Shown piece by piece: positions 19,256-28,412 of a stretch of 37,477 nucleotides of DNA. Each line of letters opens with the position of its first letter. Positions within the stretch are counted from its first letter, which is position 1. The notes under the pieces are model-generated. The model was not told the origin of the DNA and made no database searches. It worked only from the letters and a program-made list of their open reading frames with translations. The translations under genes were made by a program, and so were the position numbers. This stretch comes from Chara braunii (taxonomy: Eukaryota > Streptophyta > Charophyceae > Charales > Characeae), in contig BFEA01000900.1 of assembly GCA_003427395.1 (NCBI GenBank), positions 10,960 through 48,436 of the forward strand. The letters are read 5' to 3'.

Positions 19256-20160
19256 TTGGGCTTATGGTAACCTTCTCTTTTGCACGATTTTTCATCGGTA
19301 GATGACACACCTTCCCCCCACTGAAAATGCGATGTCCTCATCGCACGACTAGTTCTTACTCGGAGGTACGCAGACCTTGGTCCACCAACGAGTAGACAGA
19401 TGCCAAAAAGGAAGGGTGATCAGTCCTCCCCCTTCTGATAACTCACCTCATCCTCTACTCCGTCCGACCTTTTGATGCTTACGAGACGGGCGTTATCACT
19501 GAGGTACCTCCTCACATCTGGCAGGTAGGTCCAGTCCAATCCTCCCAGGACCCCGTCTTGCCGTAAGGGGTTTCTCGCGAATCGTTCCTCCCGAGTGGTG
19601 TTTTCTTGGATCCGACCTCTTCCTTTCAAGAGAGTTGGGGCTCTCTTTTAGTTTGCGAGTGCAGTTACGAAGACCTCGCGGTTAGTCCCAGAACGGTTGT
19701 AATGATCGGGCAGGGCGGTGTCACTCGCCCTGTGGTGGTTGCGGCTTCCACCCGATACCGCGCTTGATTCCTCCCTCTGGACAGTGCTGCTCAACTTAAC
19801 GCGAACTGCCGTGGTCCATTCCAAACGGTCGTGCCGCCCCTCCACGGCATGACGTGTGGTTGAGGAAAAAAAATGAGACTTAGAAAAAGAATGGCTCTCT
19901 CGCCCGTTTGGCTCTATGCCCTTGACGTTTAGGTTCTCACCATGAGGCACAGTTTGAACTCCCCGACTAGAGCTCGTTGTCGGAGTTAGTTCCGGATGGC
20001 CAACACCAATCAAAGAGAAAGGTCCTTTGGTCCTTCAACCCTTATCCTTTCTCGTAGGGAGTGAGTCATGCTAGGATTTTTCCTTGATGGGTAAAGGTCT
20101 TGGGGTCGTTGTTCCCCTCCTGTTGAGACCTGAGACTAGAAAAAGGAAAACTCTATATCT
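19256..20160. other. Unassigned sequence
   Basis: No gene or repeat family recognised. Minus-strand frames at 19420-19629 and 19648-20013 are open for 69 and 121 codons, but have no recognisable domain. Confidence 0.5.
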
Positions 20161-20172
20161 TGCTATTTCCAT

Positions 20173-20525
20173 GGTCGGCTCGACGACCTTACATCAAGTT
20201 GCCTAGGGTCCCCTTATGCAATGCAATATCCAATCCTCAAATACTCAATCCAATGTTATTTCCAAGGCTGATTCTCATGGCTGGTCCGACAACCTCTCAT
20301 CAACAAGGCCACCTCTTGTGGCCGCTTTCGCGGTCGCTTTCTCAATAACCATTTTCACAAGGGTCGGCCTGTCGGCCCATCTTCAATCCATCATCTTTCA
20401 CGTTTCCCACTGACCGTCCCTCCGGTCCATGCTTCTCTTTGCTTAAGGCTCAACCTTCTTTATCTTGCCCTTCTCATTCTCATTTGCCTATTCTGATGAC
20501 TATCTCAATGACCGACCCACCGGCC
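20173..20525. repeat. Cluster of GGTCG/CGACC-type hairpins
   Basis: Small inverted repeats recur: GGTCG-GCTCGA-CGACC (20173-20188), GGCCAC-CTCTT-GTGGCC (20307-20323), GGGTCG-GCCTGT-CGGCCC with one wobble (20361-20378), GACCG-TCCCTC-CGGTC (20412-20427) and GACCG-ACCCAC-CGGCC with one mismatch (20510-20525). All but the second have 5-6 bp stems around 6-nt loops. Confidence 0.55.
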
Positions 20526-20654
20526 TGTTCCATCTCCCATTGCTCATTCCAACTCATTCTCAATCATCATTTTTCAATCAACCTTTCTCAATCAATTATG
20601 CAAGGGACCCCAGTGCCTATTTCCAAAGGAATGATCCTTGTCAGGGGCCATTTT

Positions 20655-20815
20655 CGAACAATCTGGTTAGGGTCGTTTTTTTCCATTCTCAAATCGAACA
20701 GCCTGGTTAGGGTCATTCATTTCCATTCTCAAGTCGAACAGCCTGGTTAGGACCATTCCTTTTCATTCTCAAGTCGAACAGCCTGGTTAGGGTCGTTCCT
20801 TTCCATTCTCAATGT
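20655..20815. repeat. 40-bp tandem repeat, 4 copies
   Basis: CGAACA starts at 20655, 20695, 20735 and 20775, followed each time by GCCTGGTTAGG or a close variant and TTCCATTCTCAA. The regular 40-bp period and low divergence suggest recent expansion. Confidence 0.95.
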
Positions 20816-21850
20816 TAGCGCCCGAGGGGGTGGGCCTTGAGGACACAGATCTCATTTCTGTCTTGGAGGTTAGAAGGTGGTCATCTCATCGCAGTTTTCT
20901 GCGTGTTGTTCTCCTCATCCATCCTCAAAACAATGTTTTATGCATGCATACATCCGACTTAGCGTCTAGTACTCGAGTTGGGACTCGCGATCCCGATCAG
21001 CACTAGCCCACCCGGCCGTTCAACCATAGCAAGAGACAGGGGCCCCCCCTCTTATTCTCATTTGTGCCAACGACTCAGATCTCGGCTATTCTCAGACTTA
21101 TTCATGACTCAGTTGGATTAGGCTCCTAGGGAAGGAGTGTTTTTCACGCCCCTGGACCCATAGGTTCCCTAACCTCTCTTGTACTCGACCAACATTCAAT
21201 GTCATGGTTCGCTCATAAATCTGTACTCAAGGGTTCTCTTCTCAATTCTCATTCCATCCAAAATTCACAATACACCCTTCCCAACTGGTCTCATCTCATG
21301 CCCCATGTCCTTGTCTTGTGTACCTACTTTCAAAGGTAGCTCATCCAAAAAGTAGCCTCAATACGCTATCTTCTAACTTATCACAACACAGTCTTAGCTA
21401 GCTTTTTCATCACTCATCCTTTGCAAGCTTACTCATACTAAACCCATCCTACTCCAATATTTTATAAATGACAAAAAAACAGGATTCTTGCCCAACACTC
21501 AATCAACATCTAATGCCTATCGTTGTCCTGTGCCTCAACGCGTTCGGCCCCCTGTCCATCCTGTTCCTTAGCCGGCTTTCTAACCCCTAGGGCGAAGGTC
21601 TCGATTTCTCTCCTTATCCTTGCAATTTTCCGTAGTTTTGCCTCGTTAAAAAAAATCCAACGGCGTGGCTTCCACCCCTGCCCTTGCGAGTTCCCGGGTT
21701 TTTATAATCCACTCATGCTTGACTACGCCGAGCCACTACTCAAACCAATGGTTGGGCGTTGGCCCAGCTTATCCTCCCATCTAAAGGCCTCATCGCGCAG
21801 TTGGTGCATCGGAGGTCGCCTCTTTTCCCTAGGCCTAGAGATCTCATCCC
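20816..21850. other. Unassigned sequence
   Basis: No coding or RNA feature recognised. It may include the 3' end of element 2, which lies to the right on the minus strand, but no LTR edge could be placed. Confidence 0.5.
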
Positions 21851-21852
21851 TT

Positions 21853-22488
21853 TCATCCCCGCTGCTGATTTCTATGATCTTGTACATCCTCCTCCTCGTC
21901 TTCCTCGTCTTCCGTCTGTATGGGACTATATCCTCCCGTTAGGTTCTTTGGATCGTAGGTATGAGGAATCTCTGTCCTTGTCCCATTCTCCTCACGACTG
22001 TCGTGGCCGCTTCGCCTTTCAAGCGGGTTTTCTCTTCTGTCCTCCCCATCCTCACGCTTGTCGTGCATGCCCTGTCCCCCGCTTTCCCCATGCCAGGTCT
22101 CACGTCGTTCGCCCCTGTCGGCTCCTTCCTCGTTAGAGGCCTGAGCCCTATCTCTCATATCGGCATTGCCCCCTTCTTCCACATTTGCTCTTTCCTTCTC
22201 GCCCTCACAATCAGATGGGATTTTTATACCTTCTCCCTTGCGGAGGGGCGAGGGTCTTCTGCATACGCACTTTTTTCCAACCCTGCCTACCACCGGCCCG
22301 CCCATGAGCCCTATGTACAACTTTCTCTTCTTTGTTCTCCTTCCTTGGCTTGGTCCCGCTTCTCCCCCTTCGGTAGGCCTGTTGATTGCCCCGCTATCGT
22401 TCTCGTTGCTGAATTCCATTCTTGCTTTTTCTCGTTTTTCTTCTAAGTCCTGTACAACAAAACAACACCCGCAATGCCCTTCATACAC
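21853..22488 (-). CDS. Charged low-complexity frame downstream of integrase (element 2)
   Basis: 211 open codons on the same strand as element 2 and about 350 bp downstream of its integrase C-terminus. Composition is rich in Glu, Arg, Gly, Asp and Lys, with a TKKRKLYIG basic patch and an acidic end (TEDEEDEEEDVQDH). No domain is recognised. Element 1 also has a basic KKRKR patch after its integrase tail, so this could be the C-terminal extension or a small 3' ORF of this retroelement lineage. Its opposite strand is also open, so composition alone could explain the frame. Function unknown. Confidence 0.35.
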   Translation of the reverse strand: MYEGHCGCCFVVQDLEEKREKARMEFSNENDSGAINRPTEGGEAGPSQGRRTKKRKLYIGLMGGPVVGRVGKKCVCRRPSPLRKGEGIKIPSDCEGEKERANVEEGGNADMRDRAQASNEEGADRGERRETWHGESGGQGMHDKREDGEDRRENPLERRSGHDSREENGTRTEIPHTYDPKNLTGGYSPIQTEDEEDEEEDVQDHRNQQRG

Positions 22489-22839
22489 CCGTTCTCCCAG
22501 TTCGATAGGCAGCTCCCCTTTCCCCAGAATGTTCCCAGTATCCCTCGCATCATGCCCGTTTTATACATTTCCCTCCCTTATGCAAATGCGTCGTTTGTGA
22601 AGATCCCATTATTTCCCCGTCAAAAACTATGATACAATGTTCCAACAATCCTTCCCGTCGTCGCGCACCCCCGTTACCTCAAATCCCCAAGTCACCCTTC
22701 ATTTCAACCTCAGTCAGTCTAAGCCATCCCCCCAGTCAAAAAGAAATAACAGTCCCATGAACGCAGTCAGAGACAAAACCAAAAGTGTGGGCAAGGCCGC
22801 TGTCAGCCCTTAGCTTGTAGCCTTTCAGTTTTCCTTGTC

Positions 22840-23116
22840 CTCGGCCTCCTGAAGCCATTGTTCTACTGGGTCCCGATTTAGAAACCTGACCAATCGTTGC
22901 CCCGGGAAAGATCCTTTCAATCCAGTTCCATCCAAATCTTCCAGTTCAAAGGTGTTCAATCACACCCGCTTGGCGATCCGGTAGGGGCCTTTGAATCTCC
23001 TCCCCAGCTGCCCAGACCAAGTACTTTCTAGCGCCGAGTTCCTTAACAATACCATCTACCCCACCTGAATTGGTTCCTTTCTGATATTCTTAACCTGGTC
23101 CCACCTTGCTTTGTCC
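22840..23116 (-). pseudogene. Integrase C-terminal GPY/F domain (element 2)
   Basis: The translation runs MRDKARWDQVKNIRKEPIQVG, a stop, then MVLLRNSALESTWSGQLGRRF and KGPYRIAKR, a canonical GPY/F motif. A second stop follows KRV. It ends with a FLNRDPVEQWLQE segment. In Ty3-type integrases this module binds DNA and supports multimerisation. It was contiguous with the segment at 24107-24352 before the hAT-type element inserted. Confidence 0.8.
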
Positions 23117-24106
23117 CTCATCCTCAGCGTTGTCGAGCGGGGATCCCCGGGGGATCCCCGGGGGCAAAGCCGGTGTGAGGCTGCGGACCCCGGACCCCCG
23201 CCGCGGGGGCCATCCAACCCCGCCACCGCCGGACGACCCCCGCCGCCGCCCAGCCCCGGGTACCCCGCCCCCGCATCGCCCCCTCACCGCACTCCCGCCA
23301 CCGCGACCCCGCCCGGGGNNNNNNNNNNNNNNNNNNNNNNNNNNNNNNNNNNNNNNNNNNNNNNNNNNNNNNNNNNNNNNNNNNNNNNNNNNNNNNNNNN
23401 NNNNNNNNNNNNNNNNNNNNNNNNNNNNNNNNNNNNNNNNNNNNNNNNNNNNNNNNNNNNNNNNNNNNNNNNNNNNNNNNNNNNNNNNNNNNNNNNNNNN
23501 NNNNNNNNNNNNNNNNNNNNNNNNNNNNNNNNNNNNNNNNNNNNNNNNNNNNNNNNNNNNNNNNNNNNNNNNNNNNNNNNNNNNNNNNNNNNNNNNNNNN
23601 NNNNNNNNNNNNNNNNNNNNNNNNNNNNNNNNNNNNNNNNNNNNNNNNNNNNNNNNNNNNNNNNNNNNNNNNNNNNNNNNNNNNNNNNNNNNNNNNNNNN
23701 NNNNNNNNNNNNNNNNNNNNNNNNNNNNNNNNNNNNNNNNNNNNNNNNNNNNNNNNNNNNNNNNNNNNNNNNNNNNNNNNNNNNNNNNNNNNNNNNNNNN
23801 NNNNNNNNNNNNNNNNNNNNNNNNNNNNNNNNNNNNNNNNNNNNNNNNNNNNNNNNNNNNNNNNNNNNNNNNNNNNNNNNNNNNNNNNNNNNNNNNNNNN
23901 NNNNNNNNNNNNNNNNNNNNNNNNNNNNNNNNNNNNNNNNNNNNNNNNNNNNNNNNNNNNNNNNNNNNNNNNNNNNNNNNNNNNNNNNNNNNNNNNNNNN
24001 NNNNNNNNNNNNNNNTACAGGGGGCCGGGGTCCCGAGTGCCGACCCCCGGAACCCCGGAACCCCGGCGGGGTCCCGGGGCCGGGGGTCGACAACCCTGCT
24101 CATCCT
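23117..24106. mobile_element. hAT-type nonautonomous insertion with 8-bp target duplication
   Basis: The element body is 23125-24098. Its ends are inverted: CAGCGTTGTCGA on the left, and TCGACAACCCTG on the right, which reads CAGGGTTGTCGA on the other strand (11 of 12 bp match). The 8-bp direct repeat CTCATCCT flanks it exactly at 23117-23124 and 24099-24106. An 8-bp duplication with CAGGG-type ends is the signature of hAT transposons. The interior is extremely GC-rich with repeated GGGGATCCCC and CCCCGG blocks. About 697 bp is an N gap, so coding capacity is unknown. It splits the element 2 integrase. Confidence 0.88.
23319..24015. other. Assembly gap (697 N)
   Basis: The gap lies wholly inside the GC-rich hAT-type insertion, consistent with sequencing failure in extreme GC. 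All long open frames that cross 23090-24149 run through these Ns and are meaningless. Confidence 0.98.
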
Positions 24107-24352
24107 GCTGTCTAGCACCCTGTTGGCGATGTCTTCCATGACCTCTTAGTTCTTAAGGACCTGCTGACATCTTGCCTCGATTAACTCTTTCGTAGTCATT
24201 CGCGGATCATCATCTAACTTGTTCCAGGTAGGTATCAAGGCCTCAACGGGTAAGTCGATCTCTCTTCCGTACCAAAATTCTGCTGGGATACATCCCGTTG
24301 TCCTCTTTGGTGTCACGTTTTCTGAAAAGACAGCCTGCTTGAGATACCTAGG
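24107..24352 (-). pseudogene. Integrase segment after the DDE core (element 2)
   Basis: The translation contains NVTPKRTTGCIPAEFWYGRE and LPVEALIPTWN, as found after the catalytic core in Ty3-type integrases. It then reads to a stop (LKN, TAA) and EVMEDIANRVLDSRM at the hAT-type insertion edge. A stop after ADHLGS (at 24353) separates it from the core. Confidence 0.75.
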
Positions 24353-24688
24353 TCAGCTTCCCAGATGATCTGCTGTGAGCTTCGCAATCGTGTTCTTTAA
24401 GGTTCGGTGCCTTTTTTCCACAGGTGCATTGGCCTCTGGGTGATACGACTCGATGAGTTTGATCGGTACGCAAAGTCTCTTAAGCATCCCCAACACTTCC
24501 TGGCTTACAAATTCTGTCTCATTGTCTACTATAAAATTTCTGACGAAAGAATGTCTCAAGTAGAAGTTTTTTATCCAGTCCGCTGCACTTCTCCCTGTCT
24601 TTTTCTTGAGAGCGACCGCCTCCACGAAACCACTCAAGTTGTCTCGCGCATCTAGAATATACATGTACCCATCTGTTGATACAGGCAT
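24353..24688 (-). pseudogene. Integrase catalytic core (element 2)
   Basis: 111 open codons: TDGYMYILDARDNLSGFVEA, FIVDNETEFVSQ (second catalytic Asp), then ESYHPEANAPVEKRHRTLKN (catalytic Glu). With HLDLP in the adjoining frame (first Asp), all three catalytic residues are still present. A frameshift in the 24652-24688 overlap separates the first Asp from the rest. The segment ends at a stop after ADHLGS. Confidence 0.88.
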
Positions 24689-25071
24689 ATGACTGGAAGG
24701 TCAAGGTGGACCAGATGTCCTGGCCCTAGCACCCGCGTAGGCCTAAGTGGCTCAAAGACACGTGCCGAGCTTCGTTCTTGGCAGATAAGGCATGTCTGGC
24801 GGTATATGGCAACCATGTTTGCCATGCCTGACCAATAATAAAGTGGCGTTGTTTTTGCAAGAGTTTCTTTGGACGACCGATGTCCTCCTGCTAATCCGTC
24901 GTGCATTGCTTGGATAACGTTCAACTGCCTAGGTCTTCCACACACAATTCTTTTAGGCGTAGTACCTTCTTCCTTTCGGAACAGATGGCCGCCCCTTAGG
25001 ACATACCTTTCGGCCTCCTCCTTTGCTTTAACGCTGACTTCCGTGGGTTGCTTGTTTCCTACCAGCAACAA
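24652..25071 (-). pseudogene. Integrase HHCC zinc-binding domain (element 2)
   Basis: 139 open codons. MHDGLAGGH, YYWSGM and CLICQ form the HHCC zinc-binding pattern. They are followed by the linker RVFEPLRPTRVLGPGHLVHL and DLP with the first catalytic Asp. Upstream RYVLRGGHLFRKE is the usual strand before this domain. The frame is lost just after HLDLP. Confidence 0.88.
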
Positions 25072-25118
25072 CCCGATCTCTCGAAAGATCCCTTCGTATA
25101 TCTGAGCGTAGAAAAAAA

Positions 25119-25430
25119 CTATTTTCCTTCGTGGTCCTTATCCTTTCCCTCCTGCATCTGGTTTACCATCCATTGCAACTCTTTCTTTTTCCAAGATTCC
25201 ACTAAGCTCAACACGGCTTTCCAGCCACCCTCAACCGTCATTGCTATTAGTTCCTCCTTCGGGCCTACTATTGCTCCCCATAAATCTCTCTCCTCTTTAC
25301 GACCTCGAGTGGTGACAGGTCCTTCTCTAAGTTCTGCTACTACGGCAGGCACCCCCTTTTCAAAAGTCCGGATCAACAGTTCACCCGACGTGCATTCTTC
25401 GCCCATCATTTCGTTGTCCACCGCAAGAGT
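25119..25430 (-). pseudogene. RNase H-integrase spacer (element 2)
   Basis: 100 open codons, highly charged, between RNase H and integrase. The frame is continuous with RNase H through a stop (FKG, TAA) at about 25431. No motif is recognised. Its place and composition suit the poorly conserved spacer of this lineage. Confidence 0.55.
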
Positions 25431-25930
25431 TTATCCCTTGAATTCAAGGAACGCGTGTATGGGCTCCGCATCCTCCACCCCTTCGGGAGTGATGCAGACC
25501 CGACTCAACCCATCCGCCTTGTTTCTAATTCCAGCAATCCGTTCGATCTTGTAATCGAACTGCCAGATAAATCCTATCCATCTTCCCACCGTCGGATCTA
25601 TAGGCCTGTAGGGCTCCTCATCCTCCACCCCTTCGGGAGTGATGCAGACCCGACTCAACCCATCCGGCTTATNCCATCTTCCCACCGTCGGATCTATAGG
25701 CCTGTAGGGCTCCTCATCCTCCACCCCTTCGGGAGTGATGCAGACCCGACTCAACCCATCCGGCTTATTTCTAATTCCAACAATCCGTTCGATCTTGTAA
25801 TCGAACTGCCAGATAAATCCTACCCATCTTCCCACCGTCGGATCTATAGGCCTGTAGTTCTTTAAGGCCCATGCGACATTCGTCAGATCGATCCTTAAGA
25901 TGAATCGCCTCTCAAATAGGTAGGCCTGGA
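25431..25930 (-). pseudogene. RNase H domain, C-terminal half (element 2)
   Basis: From the right: YLFERRFILRIDLTNVAWAL, then DPTVGRWIGFIWQFDYKIER and KADGLSRVCITPEGVED. The last stretch carries the acidic residue of the DGLSR motif. A 150-bp stretch of this domain is repeated (see the repeat entry), keeping the frame because 150 is divisible by three. The domain was separated from its N-terminal half by the insertion at 25933-26095. Confidence 0.85.
25461..25856. repeat. 150-bp tandem repeat with a single N in the middle copy
   Basis: GGGCTCC(G/T)CATCC starts units at 25461, 25611 and 25707. Units 1 and 3 are 150 bp and differ at a handful of sites. The middle unit is only 96 bp, with N at 25673. 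The flanks of the N match the start and end of unit 3 exactly. This may be a real duplication followed by a collapsed gap, or an unmerged contig overlap. Confidence 0.9.
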
Positions 25931-26105
25931 AGAGAGAAGGTTAACCGACCCCCCATTTTTCAGGTCAATTTATAAGAAAATCATAAGGCCATTTCAAGCA
26001 AACTCCACACCAATGTATAGAGTGCACTTCTTACTAACATATTTGGAAAAAAAAATTAAAAAAAATGAAAATGGAAGTCCCCATTAACCATTTGTGGCCT
26101 GGAAG
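25923..26105. mobile_element. 163-bp MITE-like insertion with 10-bp target duplication
   Basis: GGCCTGGAAG occurs at 25923-25932 and again at 26096-26105. Between them lies a 163-bp AT-rich segment (25933-26095) that interrupts the RNase H frame exactly between TFQA and YLFE. Its ends are imperfect inverted repeats, both with GGTTAA six bases in and a CCATTTTTC-like block further in. A 9-11 bp duplication would suit Mutator-type elements. It has no coding capacity. Confidence 0.7.
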
Positions 26106-26436
26106 GTCTTCAGGCAATGTAAGATGGCTAAGACCTCCTTTTTGAACTACGAGTACTGACGTTCTGCGGAGTTCAGGGTTCTACTTTCAAACCTAATCGG
26201 TCTCTCTGTCCCTTCCTCGTCCCGTTGAATCAGCACGCCTTCTACGGCCAAGGGCCCTCCATCCGTTTCTAGGATGAATGATTGTCCCACTTCGTCATTA
26301 AAACAAGGCGCTGACAAGGCGACTTGCTCATATATCAATATATCATTGAGGGTTTGGACGACTCCTTCTCGCTCCTTCGTCCAATCCATGGTTCCCTCTT
26401 CTCTGATCATGGCCCGGATAGGTTCGACAACTTTCG
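26106..26436 (-). pseudogene. RNase H domain, N-terminal half (element 2)
   Basis: AKVVEPIRAMIREEGTMDW (connection), then FNDEVGQSFILETDGGPLAV with the first RNase H acidic residue. It continues RPIRFESRTLNSAERQYS, a TAG stop, then FKKEVLAILHCLKTFQA. The stop replaces the residue that is Thr-Lys-Phe adjacent in element 1, and most likely arose from CAG to TAG. Confidence 0.85.
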
Positions 26437-26879
26437 CGGTAGCCTTTGATCGGATTATCGTTGATGTAGGGCTCGCACTTCTCTGGAAACATATCTCCGG
26501 CTACGACGAGCATCCTCTTTTGCGCTTCGGCTACCGCGTTCGTAAAGCCCATAGGGGTCACCTGCATCTGCAACTGTCCTACGGGTGTATGCATTGCGGT
26601 GTACGACCTGTCCCGGTTATCCAATGAAAGCTGGTCGTATCCTGAGTACAGGTCGATCAAGGAGTAAATGCTCCGGCCAGCATGCGACTCTGGTAATAAA
26701 TCAGCCTGAGGCAGCGACTTTGCATCCGGGATGGTTACCGCATTCAACTTCTGCAAATCCTGAATCCATCTTTGTGTCTTGTTGGGCTTCCGAAAGACGA
26801 ACCACCGGTTTGCGTATGGCGACGTCATAGTTTCTGCGACGAAGGAGTCCATCTTTGTCCAAAGAAGGTCTGTCACCTC
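26437..26879 (-). pseudogene. Reverse transcriptase domain, internally deleted (element 2)
   Basis: Clear RT motifs: TSPYANRWFVFRKPNKTQRW, LNAVTIPDAKSLPQ, SLIDLYSGYDQL (first catalytic Asp intact), SYTAMHTPVGQ, VTPMGFTNAVAEAQKRM, then CEPYINDNPIKG at the YxDD site. YxDD reads YIND, so the first Asp of the pair is Asn. Immediately after PIKG about 100 residues present in element 1 (rest of palm, thumb, start of connection) are missing. The sequence resumes at AKVVEP in another frame, with the junction near 26438-26443. It cannot encode an active enzyme. Confidence 0.9.
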
Positions 26880-27478
26880 CTATGCTATCCCAAATTCGTA
26901 GGACGGCCCCTTATCATTCCAACACTCATGTTTTACTATGTGGATTCTTACCGGAGGAATCAGCTTCGCGTCCAGCCGCCCCTTTTGGTGATCACTAAAG
27001 GCAAATGTCAGGTGAAACTTTTGGGAGGTCCTTTTGATCAGGCGGTTTTCCTCTTCCTTTAGGAATCCGTTTACCCCTATCTTCATCGTATCTGCTACCT
27101 CATCTGGTATCCGATGCCCTTCCGTCGCTCTTCTCTCTTGGATCACTCGAAGGACTTCCTCTTCTTTCTCCATGACCTCCTCCTTTGATGTTTCTAGCAG
27201 GATCGAGACCGGTTTTGCTTTCTTCCCTACCGGCTTGTACTTTCAAACACTTCCCTCCGGGATCTTTCTCATAAAAAATGAACGGTCGGGATCGCCCTTG
27301 TTGCCTCTGCGATTCTTGGTTGAATACTAACTAATTTCTCATTCAGGCAATATCCCTTTTGCACCTCTCCTTCGAATTTGGCCAGGGCCGCCCAGTCCAC
27401 TCCTATCTTGTGGTATCTGAGGGCCTTGATGAGCTGTAACAAGTCGGGGATTTCGAGTGCGACTTCTGGAACGTCCAT
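26880..27478 (-). pseudogene. Protease-RT linker and pre-RT segment (element 2)
   Basis: Two frames: 27269-27478 (69 codons) and a charged segment at 26880-27260 with EEEVLRVIQERRATEGHRIP, KIGVNGFLKEEENRLI and SDHQKGRLDAKLIPPVRIHI. The second runs into RT through a TAG after FGIA. Element 1 has the equivalent QERERVLGILKSCDKAIVF region. There is no catalytic role. It links protease to RT. Confidence 0.65.
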
Positions 27479-27494
27479 GCGTACTTCTTTCCGT

Positions 27495-27764
27495 CTAGGC
27501 AGGCTGGCACCGAGTTCCGACTTCTGACTCCTTTTCTGCTACCATAACCCCTAAGATTTTGTCCTCCTGCCTCCTCTTCTTTTGGGGTTGGCCCATCTTG
27601 ATCCATTCCTTCTTGTTGAATGCCTCCTCAATCATAATTTTTACACTTTCTCTCATGCCCTCCATCCGCGCAAAAGCCCCTTTTCGTGCAGTGCCATTAT
27701 CTTCAAACGACAACGACCACGTGGCTAACTTCCCCTTCGGAGGGTCTCCTCCCGTCCCGAGCAG
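27495..27764 (-). pseudogene. Linker after protease (element 2)
   Basis: 72 open codons (27495-27713), charged and without motifs, between protease and the RT-side linker. Frame changes on both sides. Assigned to the polyprotein by position only. Confidence 0.4.
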
Positions 27765-28199
27765 TCAGAGGAGTTCACCCTTGCCTGTCACTGGGTCTTC
27801 TATATCTACCATGTACGTGCCATCGTGCAAGTGCATACCTATCATTTCTACATTTGCACACCATGGTCTCCCGAGGATAATGTCGTGATCCATTTCCTCC
27901 ATTACGGTCATCCGCTGAAACGACCAGATTGACTCCCTGATCTCTGCCTTGACTGCACATTTCGTGACATACTCTGCGAACGGAATTTTCCTACCGGCTC
28001 CCCGAATGCTCCCCGTTACTTTCTTATTTACCGTACAGCCTGTGATTGTTGTGAAATCTCTCCTTATGAGAGTGATTTCTGCTCCCCAATCTACTAATGC
28101 ATCGGTATGATGAGCTCCAATCTGAATCTTCAGTTTTCCTACGGGTAGCGCATGGAAACTGAGCTTTGTCCCAGGAGGTGCCCTCATGACTTCGCCACC
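27765..28199 (-). pseudogene. Retropepsin-type aspartic protease (element 2)
   Basis: 140 open codons. KLKIQIGAHHTDALVDWGAE is the active-site strand, where D-T/S-G is expected but D-W-G is seen. HDIILGRPWC matches the conserved ILG-x-PW segment near the C-terminus. Retropepsins act as homodimers and cut the gag-pol polyprotein. Replacement of the active-site Ser/Thr by Trp should abolish activity. A TAA stop separates this frame from the segment to the right. Confidence 0.85.
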
Positions 28200-28412
28200 T
28201 TATTGGTCTGGCAGGCTCAAACGGATGTCGGCAAAGGCTTTCTCAAGATCCTCTAAATCCCCGCGACTCCTCTGAAGGTTAGCGACCTCTTGCGGGGCTT
28301 CCTCCTCCCTTTCTTCTTCCGGTGCTTCGGGGTTTTCGTCTATCTCTACTCGTCGCCGAGTCAACAGTTGTCTAAGTCCTTTGAGCAACCTAGGGCTAGC
28401 CTGTAGCATGGT
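28200..28412 (-). pseudogene. Gag-protease linker, acidic (element 2)
   Basis: 69 open codons rich in Glu and Arg (ENPEAPEEEREEEAPQEVAN), in frame with the protease across one stop. A short linker between nucleocapsid and protease is normal for this layout. Confidence 0.45.

Noticed and set aside
23090-24149. Open frames of 270-350 codons on both strands
   Set aside because: They run through 697 Ns and GC-rich transposon sequence, so they carry no coding evidence.
25455-25865. Plus-strand 136-codon repetitive frame
   Set aside because: Antisense reading of the repeated RNase H segment, crossing an N.
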